Assembly (NCBI RefSeq): GCF_025962655.1
Contig: NZ_JAGFPE010000005.1
Location: 124,001 to 188,000, forward strand
Direction: 5' to 3'
DNA from: Candidatus Symbiopectobacterium sp. NZEC151
GTDB lineage: Bacteria > Pseudomonadota > Gammaproteobacteria > Enterobacterales > Enterobacteriaceae
DNA: 64,000 nt
The notes under the pieces were generated by a model, which did no database searches, was not told the origin of the DNA, and saw only the letters and a list, made by a program, of their open reading frames with translations. The position numbers were made by a program, and so were the translations under genes. Shown here piece by piece: positions 1 through 10,561 of the stretch (positions are counted from its first letter, which is position 1; each line of letters begins with the position of its first letter).

Positions 1-413
1 GGTACAATATCGAAAGCCTGACCGTGGCACCGACCGACGATCCAACGCTATCGCGTATGACCATTCAGACGGTGGGCGATGCTAAGGTTATCGAGCAGAT
101 CGAGAAGCAACTGCACAAGCTGGTTGACGTGCTGCGCGTGAGCGAACTGGGGCAGGGGTCGCACGTTGAGCGTGAAATCATGCTGGTGAAATTGCAGGCG
201 ACTGGCTATGGCCGGGAAGAAGTGAAGCGCAGCACCGACATTTTTCGTGGGCAGATTGTCGATGTCACAGCCACGCTCTACACCGTGCAATTGGCGGGCA
301 CCAGTGACAAACTGGATGCGTTCCTGAGCGCAGTGCGTGACGTGGCAGAAATTGTCGAGGTGGCGCGCTCCGGTATTGTCGGCGTGTCACGCGGCGATAA
401 GATTATGCGCTAA
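1..413 (+). CDS. ilvH: acetolactate synthase III small (regulatory) subunit, 5' end missing
   Basis: This is the regulatory subunit of acetohydroxyacid synthase III, which binds the IlvI catalytic subunit and confers valine feedback inhibition on the first common step of branched-chain amino acid synthesis in the cytoplasm. The reading frame is open from base 3 (Tyr-Asn-Ile-Glu-Ser), so the window starts inside the gene about 26 codons after the usual start of a 163-residue protein. The visible part covers the end of the ACT domain and the C-terminal domain, with motifs such as [15 protein letters not shown] and the ending SRGDKIMR, which match E. coli IlvH nearly residue for residue. A GTG at 24 is an internal valine codon and not the start. 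ilvI should lie just outside the window on the left. Confidence 0.97.
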   Translation, partial: YNIESLTVAPTDDPTLSRMTIQTVGDAKVIEQIEKQLHKLVDVLRVSELGQGSHVEREIMLVKLQATGYGREEVKRSTDIFRGQIVDVTATLYTVQLAGTSDKLDAFLSAVRDVAEIVEVARSGIVGVSRGDKIMR

Positions 414-440
414 ATTCTCCTGCGCTGATCTATGATAAAG

Positions 441-472
441 AGGCTCGTCGTAGTGGCGGGCCTTTTATTTTT
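441..472 (+). terminator. rho-independent terminator after ilvH
   Basis: A 9-bp stem with G-U pairs (AGGCTCGTC against GGCGGGCCT) closes a short loop and is followed by TTTTATTTTT. It lies 28 bases after the ilvH stop and probably ends the ilvIH transcript. Confidence 0.8.
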
Positions 473-477
473 CTCTC

Positions 478-604
<127 letters not shown>

Positions 605-663
605 TAACCCTGAACAACAATAAAGCGGTTGCTGATTTCCAGCTTCTGCGGTTAGATCTATAC

Positions 664-705
664 GATATCCATGCTTAAAATATGGACATCCTTATTTTTT
701 ATTTT
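664..705 (+). promoter_or_regulatory. hairpin plus T-rich tract upstream of cra, possible attenuator
   Basis: GATATCCAT (664-672) can pair with ATGGACATC (682-690) with one mismatch, and the tract CTTATTTTTTATTTT follows directly. The structure ends about 24 bases before the cra start. It looks like an intrinsic terminator inside the leader, which would make it an attenuator, or it may end transcripts entering from upstream. No leader peptide is convincing. Confidence 0.4.
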
Positions 706-728
706 CCAGCTTATTTAAAGGGGCTAAC

Positions 729-1733
729 GTGAAACTGGATGAAATCGCGCGCCTTGCGGGCGTTTCACGCACTACCGCCAGCTACGTTATCAATGGCAAG
801 GCCAAACAATACCGCGTCAGTGATAAAACCGTAGAAAAAGTGATGTCGGTGGTGCGTGAGCACAATTATCATCCCAATGCGGTGGCTGCTGGATTACGCG
901 CTGGGCGTACCCGTTCTATCGGGCTGGTGATTCCGGATCTGGAAAACACCAGCTATACCAAAATTGCCAATTATCTGGAGCGTCAGGCGCGTCAGCGCGG
1001 TTATCAACTGCTGATTGCCTGCTCTGAAGATCAGCCGGATAACGAAATGCGCTGCATTGAGCATCTGCTGCAACGCCAGGTTGATGCCATTATCGTGTCG
1101 ACGGCGCTGCCTCCGGAGCATCCGTTCTATCAGCGTTGGGCCGGGGACAGCTTGCCGATTATTGCGCTGGATCGCGCGTTGGATCGCGAGCACTTCACCA
1201 GCGTCGTCGGGGCGGATTGCGAGGATGCGGAAATGCTGGCGCAGGAACTGCGCAAGATCCCGGCGGAGTCGGTGCTCTATCTCGGCGCGCTGCCGGAGCT
1301 TTCTGTCAGTTTCCTGCGCGAGCAGGGGTTTCGGATGGCGTGGGCAGAGGATCCGCGGCAGGTGAATTTTCTCTATGCCAACAGCTACGAACGCTCAGCG
1401 GCAGCAGCGGCTTTTGAAGAGTATTTGCTGCATCACCCGATGCCGCAGGCGCTGTTCACCACCTCGTTTCCGCTGTTGCAAGGGGTGATGGATGTTACCC
1501 TCAAGCAGAGCGGACGGCTGCCGAACAATTTGGCGATTGCCACCTTTGGTGACAACGAACTGCTCGATTTCCTCGAATGCCCGGTGCTTTCGGTGGCGCA
1601 GCGCCATCGTGAAGTGGCTGAACGGGTGCTGGAGTTGGTGCTGGCAAGTTTGGATGAACCGAAGAAGCCCAAGCCCGGTTTGACCCGCATTCGGCGCAGT
1701 CTCTACCGGCGTGGTTCACTCAGTCGTCGTTAG
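729..1733 (+). CDS. cra: catabolite repressor/activator Cra (FruR)
   Basis: Cra is a LacI/GalR-family regulator that switches carbon flow between glycolysis and gluconeogenesis in response to fructose phosphates. The 334-residue length equals the E. coli protein. Residues 1-60 form the helix-turn-helix and hinge ([20 protein letters not shown]), followed by the periplasmic-binding-protein-like sensor domain with motifs such as [13 protein letters not shown] and [10 protein letters not shown]. The start is GTG at 729, where the conserved N terminus begins, behind AAAGGGGCTAAC. It is transcribed alone, between the ERIC element and a strong terminator. As in related enterics, it lies between ilvIH and the mra cluster. 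Confidence 0.97.
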   Translation: MKLDEIARLAGVSRTTASYVINGKAKQYRVSDKTVEKVMSVVREHNYHPNAVAAGLRAGRTRSIGLVIPDLENTSYTKIANYLERQARQRGYQLLIACSEDQPDNEMRCIEHLLQRQVDAIIVSTALPPEHPFYQRWAGDSLPIIALDRALDREHFTSVVGADCEDAEMLAQELRKIPAESVLYLGALPELSVSFLREQGFRMAWAEDPRQVNFLYANSYERSAAAAAFEEYLLHHPMPQALFTTSFPLLQGVMDVTLKQSGRLPNNLAIATFGDNELLDFLECPVLSVAQRHREVAERVLELVLASLDEPKKPKPGLTRIRRSLYRRGSLSRR

Positions 1734-1751
1734 TTTGGGATTATTCCTAAT

Positions 1752-1784
1752 AAAAAAGCCATCCGTTATCAGGATGGCTTTTTT
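1752..1784. terminator. bidirectional rho-independent terminator between cra and alaE
   Basis: A perfect stem, AAAAAAGCCATCC against GGATGGCTTTTTT with a GTTATCA loop, has a T-run on each strand. It therefore serves the convergent cra and alaE transcripts. Confidence 0.92.
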
Positions 1785-1814
1785 GTTGCCTGCGTTTTAG
1801 TGGCGGCCTGAATT

Positions 1815-2255
1815 TCAGCCCGGCACCGCAACGCGAAACAGACGGCGACAGTAATCGAGAAAGTACCCGTAGGCGACACCCATCACCATGGATATCAACA
1901 CATTGCTGGTTACCGCCGCAACGATCTGCTGCGGGTTGGCACCAATAAACCACAGAATGGCAACATACACCGGCGATTGAAAGCTGACGTAGGCAAACAG
2001 GTCTGCCAGATTTTTCACCCAGGTACCGTGCGTGACGTAGCGCTGAGACAGACGCAGGATACGATCGCGGTATAGGCCGTAGGGCCAGGCAATCACGATG
2101 TTAACGGGGATCGACACCAGCCGTGAGGAAAGCGACTGCTGGAAGCTCATGCCAGACAGCAAGGTCTCAATTAGCATACCCGTTATAAAACAGTAGATTA
2201 CCATAGCGAATGTATCCGCTACCGCACTACGCAATCGGGATTCAGGAGAGAACAT
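1815..2255 (-). CDS. alaE: L-alanine exporter AlaE
   Basis: This 146-residue inner-membrane protein matches the AlaE (YgaW) family, which exports excess L-alanine and protects cells from alanyl-peptide toxicity. The N terminus [19 protein letters not shown] and motifs such as [46 protein letters not shown] and [12 protein letters not shown] are diagnostic, and four hydrophobic segments are visible. Length is within three residues of the E. coli protein. In E. coli alaE lies elsewhere on the chromosome; here it is convergent with cra and divergent from mraZ across a long gap. Confidence 0.94.
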   Translation of the reverse strand: MFSPESRLRSAVADTFAMVIYCFITGMLIETLLSGMSFQQSLSSRLVSIPVNIVIAWPYGLYRDRILRLSQRYVTHGTWVKNLADLFAYVSFQSPVYVAILWFIGANPQQIVAAVTSNVLISMVMGVAYGYFLDYCRRLFRVAVPG

Positions 2256-3021
2256 GCAGAGAGACTCCGTTATGCAGTTAATTGGATTAAATGCAGTGAA
2301 TTATGTCGGTGTATTTTATGTGAGTAGTGTACTTCACTGGATGTTGAAGTTGTAAGTAGCGATAAATTTTTATTTTTTCATGCTTTTTTCTTATGGGCGC
2401 TACTTTATAGAAAAAAGGTGGCATGGCGGTTTATTAAGCGCGGCAGTCGGAGGAATTATGTTTATAAACAATTGGTTGTGTTTTCTGGTTTGGCGACTAT
2501 TTTTCGATGGACAAATTGTCCCCTGTTAACCCAAATAACAGCGCGAAACGCGAGGGTTTTAGGAATACTCTTATAATATAATAATTAACCGACGAACTTA
2601 GTGGTTAACGGTAAAAAGCCTCAATTGTTTTTCGTAACCTTAAATAAAGAAAAATTGGCAGCATCATTGCTAAAAAGAAAATAGAATAGCGTGCTGACAT
2701 TGTTGTAACAGTGGAATGGGATGCGCGATAGCATTGGGTAAAAATGTGACCGGTATCGGTCTGGAGTGCGCTGCGGGCAAGCGCCGGGCGTGGGTGAAGA
2801 AGGAGGAATACGGCGACGGTTTCACAAGCGTTTTATGATTAATGGTAAATTTAAGTAAAAATGAGAAATTATTACTCTTTCTTTCTGATTGTTTATCCAG
2901 AAATAATTTTTCCTCAAATTTTCATGGCGTTAATCTCCCTTTATTTCCGTCTGTTATTCCATTTTATGCCATTCATGTCCGTCTTGAGGCAGAAATAATT
3001 CCAAAGCGCGCCCGCTCTGGC
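2256..3021. other. gene-free AT-rich spacer between alaE and the mra promoter
   Basis: These 766 bases hold no credible gene. The alaE promoter must lie near the left end. The part from 2740 to 2830 is more GC-rich and contains an isolated AAGGAGGAATA (around 2800), but no suitable start codon follows at ribosome-binding distance. A 68-codon frame at 2842-3048 runs through the mra promoter and has no family resemblance. I see no terminator hairpin that would suggest a small RNA. Confidence 0.5.
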
Positions 3022-3051
3022 TTGACAAGGTTTTCATACCCTCCGTAAACT
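3022..3051 (+). promoter_or_regulatory. mra promoter of the division and cell wall cluster
   Basis: A perfect -35 hexamer, TTGACA, lies at 3022-3027. With 17-18 bp spacing, a GTAAAC/TAAACT -10 follows at 3045-3051, just ahead of the MraZ boxes and about 60 bases upstream of mraZ. This is the position of the known Pmra promoter in E. coli. Confidence 0.75.
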
Positions 3052-3059
3052 CATCAATG

Positions 3060-3084
3060 TGGGAATTTGTGGGATAAAGTGGTG
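3060..3084 (+). promoter_or_regulatory. MraZ operator, three direct repeats at 10-bp spacing
   Basis: TGGGA at 3060, TGGGA at 3070 and TGGTG at 3080 are exactly one helical turn apart. MraZ is known to bind TGGGN direct repeats downstream of its own promoter and to repress the cluster, so this is very likely its autoregulatory site. Confidence 0.8.
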
Positions 3085-3112
3085 AAAAGGGTCATGAAGG
3101 GGTAACTCGAGC

Positions 3113-3571
3113 ATGTTTCGTGGGGCTACGCTGATTAATCTCGACAGTAAAGGTCGGCTTGCCGTTCCTACCCGTTATCGGGAAACGCTGTCAGAGACAA
3201 CGCAAGGTCAGATGGTTTGCACCATTGACCTCCATCAGCCCTGTCTGCTGCTTTACCCCCTGCCTGAGTGGGAAATCATTGAACAAAAGTTGTCGCGTCT
3301 GTCGAGCATGAATCCTGCGGAGCGCCGCGTGCAGCGGTTGCTGTTGGGTCATGCCAGTGAGTGCCAGATGGACAATGCCGGGCGTCTGCTGATTGCCAGC
3401 ACGCTGCGGCAACATGCGAGCCTGACGAAAGAAGTGATGCTGGTCGGCCAGTTCAACAAGTTTGAACTGTGGGATGAGCAAGCCTGGTATCAACAGGTCA
3501 AGGACGATATAGACGCTGAGCAATCCTCTGAGGCTCCGTTGTCGGAGAGATTGCAAGATTTATCACTGTAG
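3113..3571 (+). CDS. mraZ: transcriptional regulator MraZ
   Basis: MraZ is an AbrB-like, ring-forming DNA-binding protein that represses the mra/dcw operon through TGGGN repeats such as those at 3060-3084. The 152-residue length equals E. coli. Two tandem SpoVT/AbrB half-domains are seen, each with the conserved DxxGR core ([14 protein letters not shown] near residue 10 and MDNAGRLLI near residue 85). The protein ends in [10 protein letters not shown], as in other enterics. It is the first gene of the cluster and is followed after 18 bases by rsmH. Confidence 0.97.
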   Translation: MFRGATLINLDSKGRLAVPTRYRETLSETTQGQMVCTIDLHQPCLLLYPLPEWEIIEQKLSRLSSMNPAERRVQRLLLGHASECQMDNAGRLLIASTLRQHASLTKEVMLVGQFNKFELWDEQAWYQQVKDDIDAEQSSEAPLSERLQDLSL

Positions 3572-3589
3572 TCATGCTGAAAAAAATAC

Positions 3590-4531
3590 ATGCCAGAAAA
3601 TTATAAACACACCACTGTGCTGTTGGACGAAGCGGTTAATGGCCTCAATATCCGCGCTGACGGCACATACATCGACGGTACGTTTGGCCGTGGTGGCCAT
3701 TCGCGACTGATCCTTTCCCGTCTCGGACCGGAAGGGCGCCTTGTGGCTATCGATCGCGATCCTCAGGCTATTGCCGCCGCCGAGGCGATTCAAGATTCAC
3801 GCTTTTCTATTGTTCACGGACCTTTTTCCGCACTGGCAAGCTACGTGGAGACCCTGGGATTAACCGGGCGTATCGACGGCGTGCTGCTCGATTTAGGTGT
3901 TTCTTCGCCGCAGTTGGACGATCCTGAACGCGGTTTTTCCTTTATGCGTGATGGCCCGTTGGACATGCGCATGGACCCGACACGCGGCCAGTCAGCGGCA
4001 CAATGGTTGCAAACGGCAGAAGTCGACGACATTGCCTGGGTGTTGAAAACCTTTGGCGAAGAGCGGTTTGCCAAGCGCATTGCGCGCGCCATTGTTGAAC
4101 GCAACAGCACAGAACCGATGACGCGCACGCGCGAGTTGGCGGCGCTGATTGCGGCGGCCAGCCCGATGAAAGAGCGGCACAAGCACCCGGCAACCCGCAG
4201 TTTTCAGGCGATCCGCATCTATATCAACAGTGAGCTGGATGAGATCGAGCAGGCGCTGAACGGCGCGCTAACGGCGCTGGCTCCGCAAGGCCGCTTGTCG
4301 ATCATCAGTTTTCATTCGCTGGAAGATCGTATTGTGAAGCGTTTTATGCGCCATCACAGCCGTGGGCCACAGGTGCCTGCCGGGATACCGTTAACCGAAG
4401 CGCAACTGCGTGCGCAAGGCGGTCAAACGCTGAAAACGGTGGGCAAGATGATGCCGCCGGAAGCCGAAGTGGCAGAAAACCCGAGAGCGCGTAGCTCCGT
4501 GTTACGTATCGCGGAACGGCTAGCGGAATGA
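3590..4531 (+). CDS. rsmH: 16S rRNA (cytosine(1402)-N(4))-methyltransferase RsmH
   Basis: RsmH (MraW) methylates N4 of C1402 in the ribosomal P site of 16S rRNA using S-adenosylmethionine. The 313-residue length equals E. coli. The SAM-binding glycine motif appears as [13 protein letters not shown] near residue 35. Downstream are [13 protein letters not shown], the catalytic-region GPLDMRMDP and the C-terminal [16 protein letters not shown]. The start [15 protein letters not shown] is conserved. Its stop overlaps the ftsL start by 4 bp, so the two are translationally coupled. Confidence 0.97.
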   Translation: MPENYKHTTVLLDEAVNGLNIRADGTYIDGTFGRGGHSRLILSRLGPEGRLVAIDRDPQAIAAAEAIQDSRFSIVHGPFSALASYVETLGLTGRIDGVLLDLGVSSPQLDDPERGFSFMRDGPLDMRMDPTRGQSAAQWLQTAEVDDIAWVLKTFGEERFAKRIARAIVERNSTEPMTRTRELAALIAAASPMKERHKHPATRSFQAIRIYINSELDEIEQALNGALTALAPQGRLSIISFHSLEDRIVKRFMRHHSRGPQVPAGIPLTEAQLRAQGGQTLKTVGKMMPPEAEVAENPRARSSVLRIAERLAE

Positions 4532-4848
4532 TAAGCAATGAGCGGCACAGCCTGGCGGGGATTATCGGCCAGGACATCCTTCGTCACGGCAAATTGCCGC
4601 TGCTGCTGCTGATTGGTGCATTGGTCTCTGCGGTGCTGGTGGTGACGACGGCGCACAAAACGCGCCTGCTGACCGCGCAGCGTGAGCAGTTGTTGTTGGA
4701 GCGCGATGCGTTGGATATCGAATGGCGCAACCTGATTCTGGAAGAGAACGCCTTGGGCGATCACAGTCGGGTGGAACGTATCGCAACGGAAAAACTGCAC
4801 ATGGGTCACGTGGACCCGGCGCAGGAAAATATCGTAGTCAAACAGTGA
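4528..4848 (+). CDS. ftsL: cell division protein FtsL
   Basis: FtsL is a small bitopic membrane protein of the FtsQLB divisome subcomplex that activates the FtsW-FtsI septal synthase. At 106 residues it is about 15 shorter than E. coli FtsL, with the loss in the cytoplasmic N-terminal tail. One transmembrane helix (about residues 24-43) is followed by a periplasmic coiled coil beginning [19 protein letters not shown]. The segment [18 protein letters not shown] is the conserved division core. It overlaps rsmH and is followed by ftsI. Confidence 0.95.
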   Translation: MISNERHSLAGIIGQDILRHGKLPLLLLIGALVSAVLVVTTAHKTRLLTAQREQLLLERDALDIEWRNLILEENALGDHSRVERIATEKLHMGHVDPAQENIVVKQ

Positions 4849-4885
4849 GTCTGGTTGAACATGAGAGCATAGGTACTCATTTGGC

Positions 4886-6649
4886 ATGAAAGCAGCGCGC
4901 ACAGGAAAGTTGAAACGACAGGAAGATAAGGCCAGCTTTGTAAGCTGGCGTTTTGCGTTGCTCTGTTCAGGCATACTGTTGGCGATGGTGGGGCTGATGT
5001 TGCGCGCCGCCTATTTGCAGGTGATCAACCCGGATAAACTGGTGCGTGAAGGGGATATGCGTTCCCTGCGCGTGCAGGAAGTGCCCACCGCGCGCGGTAT
5101 GATCAGCGATCGCGCCGGGCGTCCGTTGGCGGTCAGCGTGCCGGTTAACGCCATCTGGGCCGATCCGAAAGAGCTGAATGAACACGGCGGCGTGTCGCTC
5201 GATACCCGCTGGAAAGCGCTTTCTGATGCGCTGGATTTGCCGCTCGATCAGATGGCGGCGAAAATCAACGCCAATCCCAAAGGGCGCTTTGTCTATCTGG
5301 CGCGTCAGGTGAACCCCGCTATTGGTGAATACGTTCACAAACTCAAGCTGCCGGGCATTTATCTGCGTCAGGAATCACGCCGTTACTATCCAGCGGGTCA
5401 GGTAACGTCTCACCTGATCGGTTTCACCAATATCGATGGGCAGGGGATCGAGGGCGTTGAGAAAAGCTTCGATCGTTGGCTGACCGGGCAACCGGGTGAG
5501 CGCACGGTGCGTAAAGACCGTTTTGGCCGCGTGATTGAGGATATTTCTTCCGTTGACAGTCAGGCCGCACACAACCTGATGTTGAGCATCGATGAGCGCC
5601 TGCAAGCGTTGGTTTATCGCGAACTGAACAACGCCGTGGCCTTCAATAATGCGGAAGCTGGCACCGCCGTACTGGTGGATGTCAACACCGGTGAAGTGTT
5701 GGCGATGGCTAACAGCCCTTCCTACAACCCGAACAACCTGTCGGGAACGCCGATGGATGTCATGCGTAACCGCGCCATTACCGATATTTTCGAACCGGGT
5801 TCGACGGTAAAACCGATGGTGGTGATGACGGCATTGCAGCGCAACGTGGTCAAAGAAAACAGCCTGCTCAATACCTTGCCCTATTACATCAACGGTCATG
5901 AGATCAAAGACGTTGCCCGCTACGCGGAACTGACCCTGACCGGGATACTACAGAAGTCGAGTAACGTCGGTGTTTCACGACTGGCGTTAGCGATGCCCTC
6001 CTCAGCGCTGGTAGACACCTACTCGCGTTTTGGCTTGGGAAAAGCGACCAATTTGGGGTTGGTCGGAGAAAGCAGTGGCTTATATCCTCAAAAACAACGG
6101 TGGTCTGACATAGAGAGGGCCACCTTTTCTTTCGGCTATGGATTGATGGTGACGCCGCTGCAACTGGCACGCGTTTACGCCACTATCGGTAGCTATGGTG
6201 TCTATCGTCCACTTTCTATCACCAAAGTCGATCCGCCGGTGCCGGGGGAACGCATTTTTGCCGAGCCCATCGTGCGAACGGTGGTGCACATGATGGAAAG
6301 CGTTGCGCTGCCCGGCGGCGGCGGAACCAAAGCGGCGATCAAGGGATACCGTGTTGCCATTAAAACCGGTACGGCGAAAAAAGTCGGACCGGATGGCAAA
6401 TACATCAACAAATACATTGCCTACACCGCAGGTGTAGCGCCTGCCAGCAACCCGCGCTTTGCGCTGGTGGTGGTGATTAACGATCCCAAAGCAGGCAATT
6501 ACTACGGTGGCTCCGTTTCCGCGCCGGTATTTGGCGCCATCATGGGCGGCGTATTGCGCACCATGAACATTGAGCCGGATGCGCTGCCCGTCAGCGATAA
6601 AAATGATTTTGTGATTAACCATAAAGAGGTTTCAGGTGGCAGATCGTAA
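4886..6649 (+). CDS. ftsI: peptidoglycan transpeptidase FtsI (PBP3)
   Basis: FtsI is the class B penicillin-binding protein that cross-links septal peptidoglycan as the partner of FtsW. The 587-residue protein has a short cytoplasmic tail, one transmembrane anchor (about residues 22-42), a PBP dimer domain, and a transpeptidase domain with the three catalytic motifs: SxxK as GSTVKP, SxN as KSSNVG and KTG as IKTGTAKK. Length and sequence match E. coli PBP3, including a C-terminal tail that is proteolytically processed there. It overlaps the murE start by 14 bp. Confidence 0.97.
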   Translation: MKAARTGKLKRQEDKASFVSWRFALLCSGILLAMVGLMLRAAYLQVINPDKLVREGDMRSLRVQEVPTARGMISDRAGRPLAVSVPVNAIWADPKELNEHGGVSLDTRWKALSDALDLPLDQMAAKINANPKGRFVYLARQVNPAIGEYVHKLKLPGIYLRQESRRYYPAGQVTSHLIGFTNIDGQGIEGVEKSFDRWLTGQPGERTVRKDRFGRVIEDISSVDSQAAHNLMLSIDERLQALVYRELNNAVAFNNAEAGTAVLVDVNTGEVLAMANSPSYNPNNLSGTPMDVMRNRAITDIFEPGSTVKPMVVMTALQRNVVKENSLLNTLPYYINGHEIKDVARYAELTLTGILQKSSNVGVSRLALAMPSSALVDTYSRFGLGKATNLGLVGESSGLYPQKQRWSDIERATFSFGYGLMVTPLQLARVYATIGSYGVYRPLSITKVDPPVPGERIFAEPIVRTVVHMMESVALPGGGGTKAAIKGYRVAIKTGTAKKVGPDGKYINKYIAYTAGVAPASNPRFALVVVINDPKAGNYYGGSVSAPVFGAIMGGVLRTMNIEPDALPVSDKNDFVINHKEVSGGRS

Positions 6650-8123
6650 TCTGTGCGATTTACTGGCACCGTGGGTGCAAGATGTCCCACCGCGCCAACT
6701 GCGGGAAATGACGCTGGACAGCCGTGTTGCTGCGGCGGGCGATCTGTTTGTGGCCGTGGTTGGCCACAGCGCGGATGGGCGTCGTTATATTCCCCAGGCC
6801 ATTGCGCAAGGGGTTGCGGCCGTGATTGCAGAGGCAGACGGTGAAGCTGCTGATGGCTCCGTGCGTGAAATGCACGGCGTTCCGGTTGTGTATCTGAGTA
6901 ACTTGAACCAACGTCTGTCGGCGTTGGCGGGGCGTTTTTATCAGCAGCCCGCGGACACATTACGGCTGGTCGGCGTGACCGGCACCAACGGCAAAACCAC
7001 CACCACACAGCTGTTGGCCCAATGGAGTCAACTGCTGGGCGAGACCAGCGCCGTGATGGGCACGGTAGGTAATGGTCTGCTAGGGCGCGTTAATCCCACG
7101 GCAAACACCACCGGCTCGGCAGTCGACGTACAGCACGTCCTGCATCAGTTGGTTGAACAAGGCGCGACCTTCGCCGCGATGGAAGTTTCCTCGCACGGCT
7201 TGGTACAGCATCGCGTTGCGGCATTGCCGTTCGCGGCGGCGGTTTTCACCAACCTGAGCCGCGATCATCTGGATTACCACGGCGATATGGAAAGCTATGA
7301 GGCCGCCAAGTGGTCGCTGTTTTCAGAGCATAAAGTGGGTCAGGCGATCATTAACGCCGACGATGAGGTAGGACAGCGCTGGCTGACTCAGTTGCCGGAT
7401 GCCGTGGCGGTGACGCTGCACAATAACCTGGTGCCCGGCTGCCGTGGCCGCTGGCTGAAAGCAACCGCCGTCGATTATCACGACGAAGGCGCATCGATCG
7501 CCTTTGATTCCAACTGGGGCAACGGTCGCCTGGAAAGTCGCCTTATGGGTGAATTTAACGTCAGTAACCTGCTAATGGCGCTGGCAACATTACTTTCCCT
7601 GGGCTATCCGCTGGATAGATTAATGGAAACCGGCGCACAATTGCAGCCGGTTTGCGGCCGCATGGAAGTGTTTAAAGCGCCGGGTAAACCAACCGTGATT
7701 GTCGACTACGCCCACACGCCGGATGCGCTGGAAAAAGCGCTGGCGGCGGCGCGTCCGCATTGCTCCGGTCAACTGTGGTGCGTATTCGGTTGCGGCGGCG
7801 ATCGTGACAAAGGTAAGCGCCCACTTATGGGGGCCATCGCGGAACAACTGGCCGATCGCGTTGTGGTGACCGACGATAACCCCAGGAGCGAAGAGCCGCA
7901 GGCTATCGTGAAAGATATTCTTGCCGGTCTGGTGGATGCCGGACGGGTACTGGCGGTGCACGGTCGTGCCGAAGCGGTGACCAGCGCCATTATGCAGGCG
8001 AAAGTGGACGATATTGTGTTGATTGCCGGTAAAGGCCATGAAGATTACCAACTGGTGGGCAAACAGCGTCTCGATTATTCCGATCGCGTGACTGCCGCGC
8101 GTTTGCTGGGGGTTATCGCATGA
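6636..8123 (+). CDS. murE: UDP-MurNAc-L-Ala-D-Glu--meso-diaminopimelate ligase MurE
   Basis: MurE adds meso-diaminopimelate to the peptidoglycan precursor in the cytoplasm. The 495-residue length equals E. coli. The ATP-binding loop is [14 protein letters not shown] near residue 110. The DNPR motif ([10 protein letters not shown], near residue 415) marks specificity for diaminopimelate rather than lysine. Start is GTG at 6636, inside the end of ftsI, where the conserved N terminus [14 protein letters not shown] begins. It overlaps murF by 4 bp. Confidence 0.97.
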   Translation: MADRNLCDLLAPWVQDVPPRQLREMTLDSRVAAAGDLFVAVVGHSADGRRYIPQAIAQGVAAVIAEADGEAADGSVREMHGVPVVYLSNLNQRLSALAGRFYQQPADTLRLVGVTGTNGKTTTTQLLAQWSQLLGETSAVMGTVGNGLLGRVNPTANTTGSAVDVQHVLHQLVEQGATFAAMEVSSHGLVQHRVAALPFAAAVFTNLSRDHLDYHGDMESYEAAKWSLFSEHKVGQAIINADDEVGQRWLTQLPDAVAVTLHNNLVPGCRGRWLKATAVDYHDEGASIAFDSNWGNGRLESRLMGEFNVSNLLMALATLLSLGYPLDRLMETGAQLQPVCGRMEVFKAPGKPTVIVDYAHTPDALEKALAAARPHCSGQLWCVFGCGGDRDKGKRPLMGAIAEQLADRVVVTDDNPRSEEPQAIVKDILAGLVDAGRVLAVHGRAEAVTSAIMQAKVDDIVLIAGKGHEDYQLVGKQRLDYSDRVTAARLLGVIA

Positions 8124-9481
8124 TTCGCGTTACGTTGCAGCAACTGGCCACGGCGTTAAATGCCACGCTCCTCGGTGACGATGTGGCAGTGGAAACAGTG
8201 TGCACCGATACCCGAAAATTGACGCCGGGCTGCCTGTTTATCGCCCTGCGAGGTGAAAAGTTTGATGCGCATGATTATGCCCATCAGGCAGTACGCGGCG
8301 GCGCGGCGGCTCTGTTGGTCAGTAAGCACTTACCTATAGACGTGCCGCAGTTGCTGGTGGGGGATACCCGTCTGGCGCTGGGCGAACTGGGTGCCTGGAT
8401 GCGCCGTCAATCCTCTGCGCGCGTGGTGGCTTTGACCGGCTCTTCCGGCAAAACCTCCGTCAAAGAGATGACGGCAGCGATTTTGCGCCAGTGTGGCGAC
8501 GTGCTCTATACCGACGGCAATTTCAATAACGACATTGGCGTGCCGTTAACACTGCTGCGCCTCACCCTTGAGCATCGCTTTGCGGTGATTGAGCTGGGGG
8601 CCAACCATATCGGTGAGATTGCCTATGCCACCAATCTGGTGCGTCCGGATAGCGCGCTGGTGAATAACCTGGCGGCCGCGCATCTGGAAGGGTTTGGATC
8701 GTTGGAAGGCGTGGCGCGCGCCAAAGGGGAGATCTTCAACGGTTTGCCCACCAAGGGTATTGCGGTGATTAACGCCGACAGCAATGACCTGACGCGCTGG
8801 CACGACGTGCTGCGTGACAAAACGGTATGGCAATTTTCGCCGCAGCAGGGTGAGAACACCGACTACTACGCCACTGATATTCGCCATCAAGGCGCGGGCA
8901 CTCTGTTTGAACTCCATACGCCGTTTGGCTCGCTGGAGGTTAATGTGCCGTTGCCGGGTCGCCATAACGTGGCGAACGCGCTGGCCTCTGCCGCATTGGC
9001 GATGTCGGTCGGCGCTGGGTTGCAGCAGGTGAAAGACGGGCTGGCGCAGCTCCAATCCGTGCCGGGCCGCTTGTTCCCCATCATGCTGGCGGCAAACAAA
9101 CTGCTGCTGGATGACAGCTACAACGCCAATGTGGGATCGATGACTGCGGCGGTGCACACGCTGGCAGAGATGCCGGGCTACCGTGTGCTGGTGGTGGGCG
9201 ACATGGGTGAACTCGGTGAGGATGCCGAGGCGTGCCATCAGCAGGTGGGCGAAGTAGCGCGTGATGCTGGCATTGACGCGGTGTTGAGCATTGGCACCTT
9301 GAGCCAGGCTATCAGTCTCACCAGTGAGCGTGGTGAACATTTTTCCGATCGGGCGGGGTTGGTAGCGCGTTTGCAAACGTTGCTGTCTGCGCATGACACG
9401 ATCACTGTTTTGGTTAAAGGCTCCCGGAGTTCTGCGATGGAGCATGTGGTACACGCATTACAGGAGAATGCAGCATGTTAG
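8120..9481 (+). CDS. murF: UDP-MurNAc-tripeptide--D-alanyl-D-alanine ligase MurF
   Basis: MurF completes the UDP-MurNAc-pentapeptide by adding D-Ala-D-Ala. The 453-residue protein shows the Mur ligase architecture: an N-terminal UDP-binding domain, a central ATPase with [14 protein letters not shown] near residue 105, and a C-terminal domain with [14 protein letters not shown]. It overlaps murE by 4 bp and mraY by 7 bp, which indicates coupled translation. Confidence 0.97.
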   Translation: MIRVTLQQLATALNATLLGDDVAVETVCTDTRKLTPGCLFIALRGEKFDAHDYAHQAVRGGAAALLVSKHLPIDVPQLLVGDTRLALGELGAWMRRQSSARVVALTGSSGKTSVKEMTAAILRQCGDVLYTDGNFNNDIGVPLTLLRLTLEHRFAVIELGANHIGEIAYATNLVRPDSALVNNLAAAHLEGFGSLEGVARAKGEIFNGLPTKGIAVINADSNDLTRWHDVLRDKTVWQFSPQQGENTDYYATDIRHQGAGTLFELHTPFGSLEVNVPLPGRHNVANALASAALAMSVGAGLQQVKDGLAQLQSVPGRLFPIMLAANKLLLDDSYNANVGSMTAAVHTLAEMPGYRVLVVGDMGELGEDAEACHQQVGEVARDAGIDAVLSIGTLSQAISLTSERGEHFSDRAGLVARLQTLLSAHDTITVLVKGSRSSAMEHVVHALQENAAC

Positions 9482-10557
9482 TGTGGCTGGCCGAACATTT
9501 GGTCAAATTTTATTCCGGCTTTAACGTCTTCTCATATTTGACGTTTCGCGCCATTGTCAGCCTGCTGACCGCGTTAGTGATCTCCTTGTGGATGGGACCG
9601 CACCTGATCGCCTGGCTGCAAAAATTGCAGATCGGGCAGGTAGTGCGCAATGAAGGGCCTGAATCTCATTTCAGCAAACGCGGCACGCCGACCATGGGCG
9701 GCGTCATGATCCTGGCGGCGATCATTGTGTCGGTGCTGCTGTGGTCCAACTTGTCTAACCCGTATGTGTGGTGTGTGCTGCTGGTGTTGCTGGGCTACGG
9801 TATCGTCGGCTTTGTCGATGATTACCGCAAAGTGGTGCGTAAAGACACCAAAGGGCTGATCGCGCGCTGGAAATATTTCTGGCAATCGGTGATTGCACTG
9901 GCGGTGGCTTTTACCATGTATGCCATCGGCAAAGGCACTCCGGCCACGCAGCTGGTGGTGCCGTTCTTTAAAGATGTGATGCCGCAACTGGGCCTGCTCT
10001 ACATTTTGCTGACCTACTTTGTCATCGTCGGCACCAGCAATGCGGTCAACCTTACCGACGGGCTGGATGGTCTGGCTATCATGCCGACCGTGTTTGTCGC
10101 CGCCGGTTTCGCGCTGGTGGCGTGGGCAACGGGTAACATGAATTTTGCCGGTTATCTGCATATCCCTTATATCCGCCATGCCAGTGAACTGGTGATTGTC
10201 TGTACGGCAATTGTGGGGGCGGGTCTGGGCTTCCTGTGGTTTAACACCTACCCGGCACAGGTATTTATGGGCGATGTTGGCTCACTGGCGCTCGGCGGCG
10301 CGTTAGGCACCATTGCTGTCCTGCTGCGTCAGGAATTCTTATTGGTGATTATGGGCGGGGTGTTCGTGGTTGAAACCCTGTCGGTGATCCTTCAGGTCGG
10401 TTCATTCAAGCTACGCGGACAGCGTATCTTCCGCATGGCACCGATTCACCATCACTATGAACTTAAAGGGTGGCCAGAGCCGCGCGTGATTGTGCGTTTT
10501 TGGATTATTTCGCTGATGCTGGTGCTGATTGGCCTGGCAACGCTGAAGGTACGGTAA
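9475..10557 (+). CDS. mraY: phospho-N-acetylmuramoyl-pentapeptide-transferase MraY
   Basis: MraY makes lipid I by transferring phospho-MurNAc-pentapeptide to undecaprenyl phosphate at the inner membrane. The 360-residue length equals E. coli and about ten hydrophobic segments are visible. Conserved catalytic motifs include FVDDYRK, the [10 protein letters not shown] stretch and the histidine-rich [12 protein letters not shown] near the C terminus. It overlaps murF by 7 bp. Confidence 0.97.
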   Translation: MLVWLAEHLVKFYSGFNVFSYLTFRAIVSLLTALVISLWMGPHLIAWLQKLQIGQVVRNEGPESHFSKRGTPTMGGVMILAAIIVSVLLWSNLSNPYVWCVLLVLLGYGIVGFVDDYRKVVRKDTKGLIARWKYFWQSVIALAVAFTMYAIGKGTPATQLVVPFFKDVMPQLGLLYILLTYFVIVGTSNAVNLTDGLDGLAIMPTVFVAAGFALVAWATGNMNFAGYLHIPYIRHASELVIVCTAIVGAGLGFLWFNTYPAQVFMGDVGSLALGGALGTIAVLLRQEFLLVIMGGVFVVETLSVILQVGSFKLRGQRIFRMAPIHHHYELKGWPEPRVIVRFWIISLMLVLIGLATLKVR

Positions 10558-10561
10558 CGGT

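Noticed and set aside
2842-3048. 68-codon frame ahead of mraZ
   Set aside because: It runs through the mra -35 and -10 region, has no clear ribosome-binding site and looks like random AT-rich coding.
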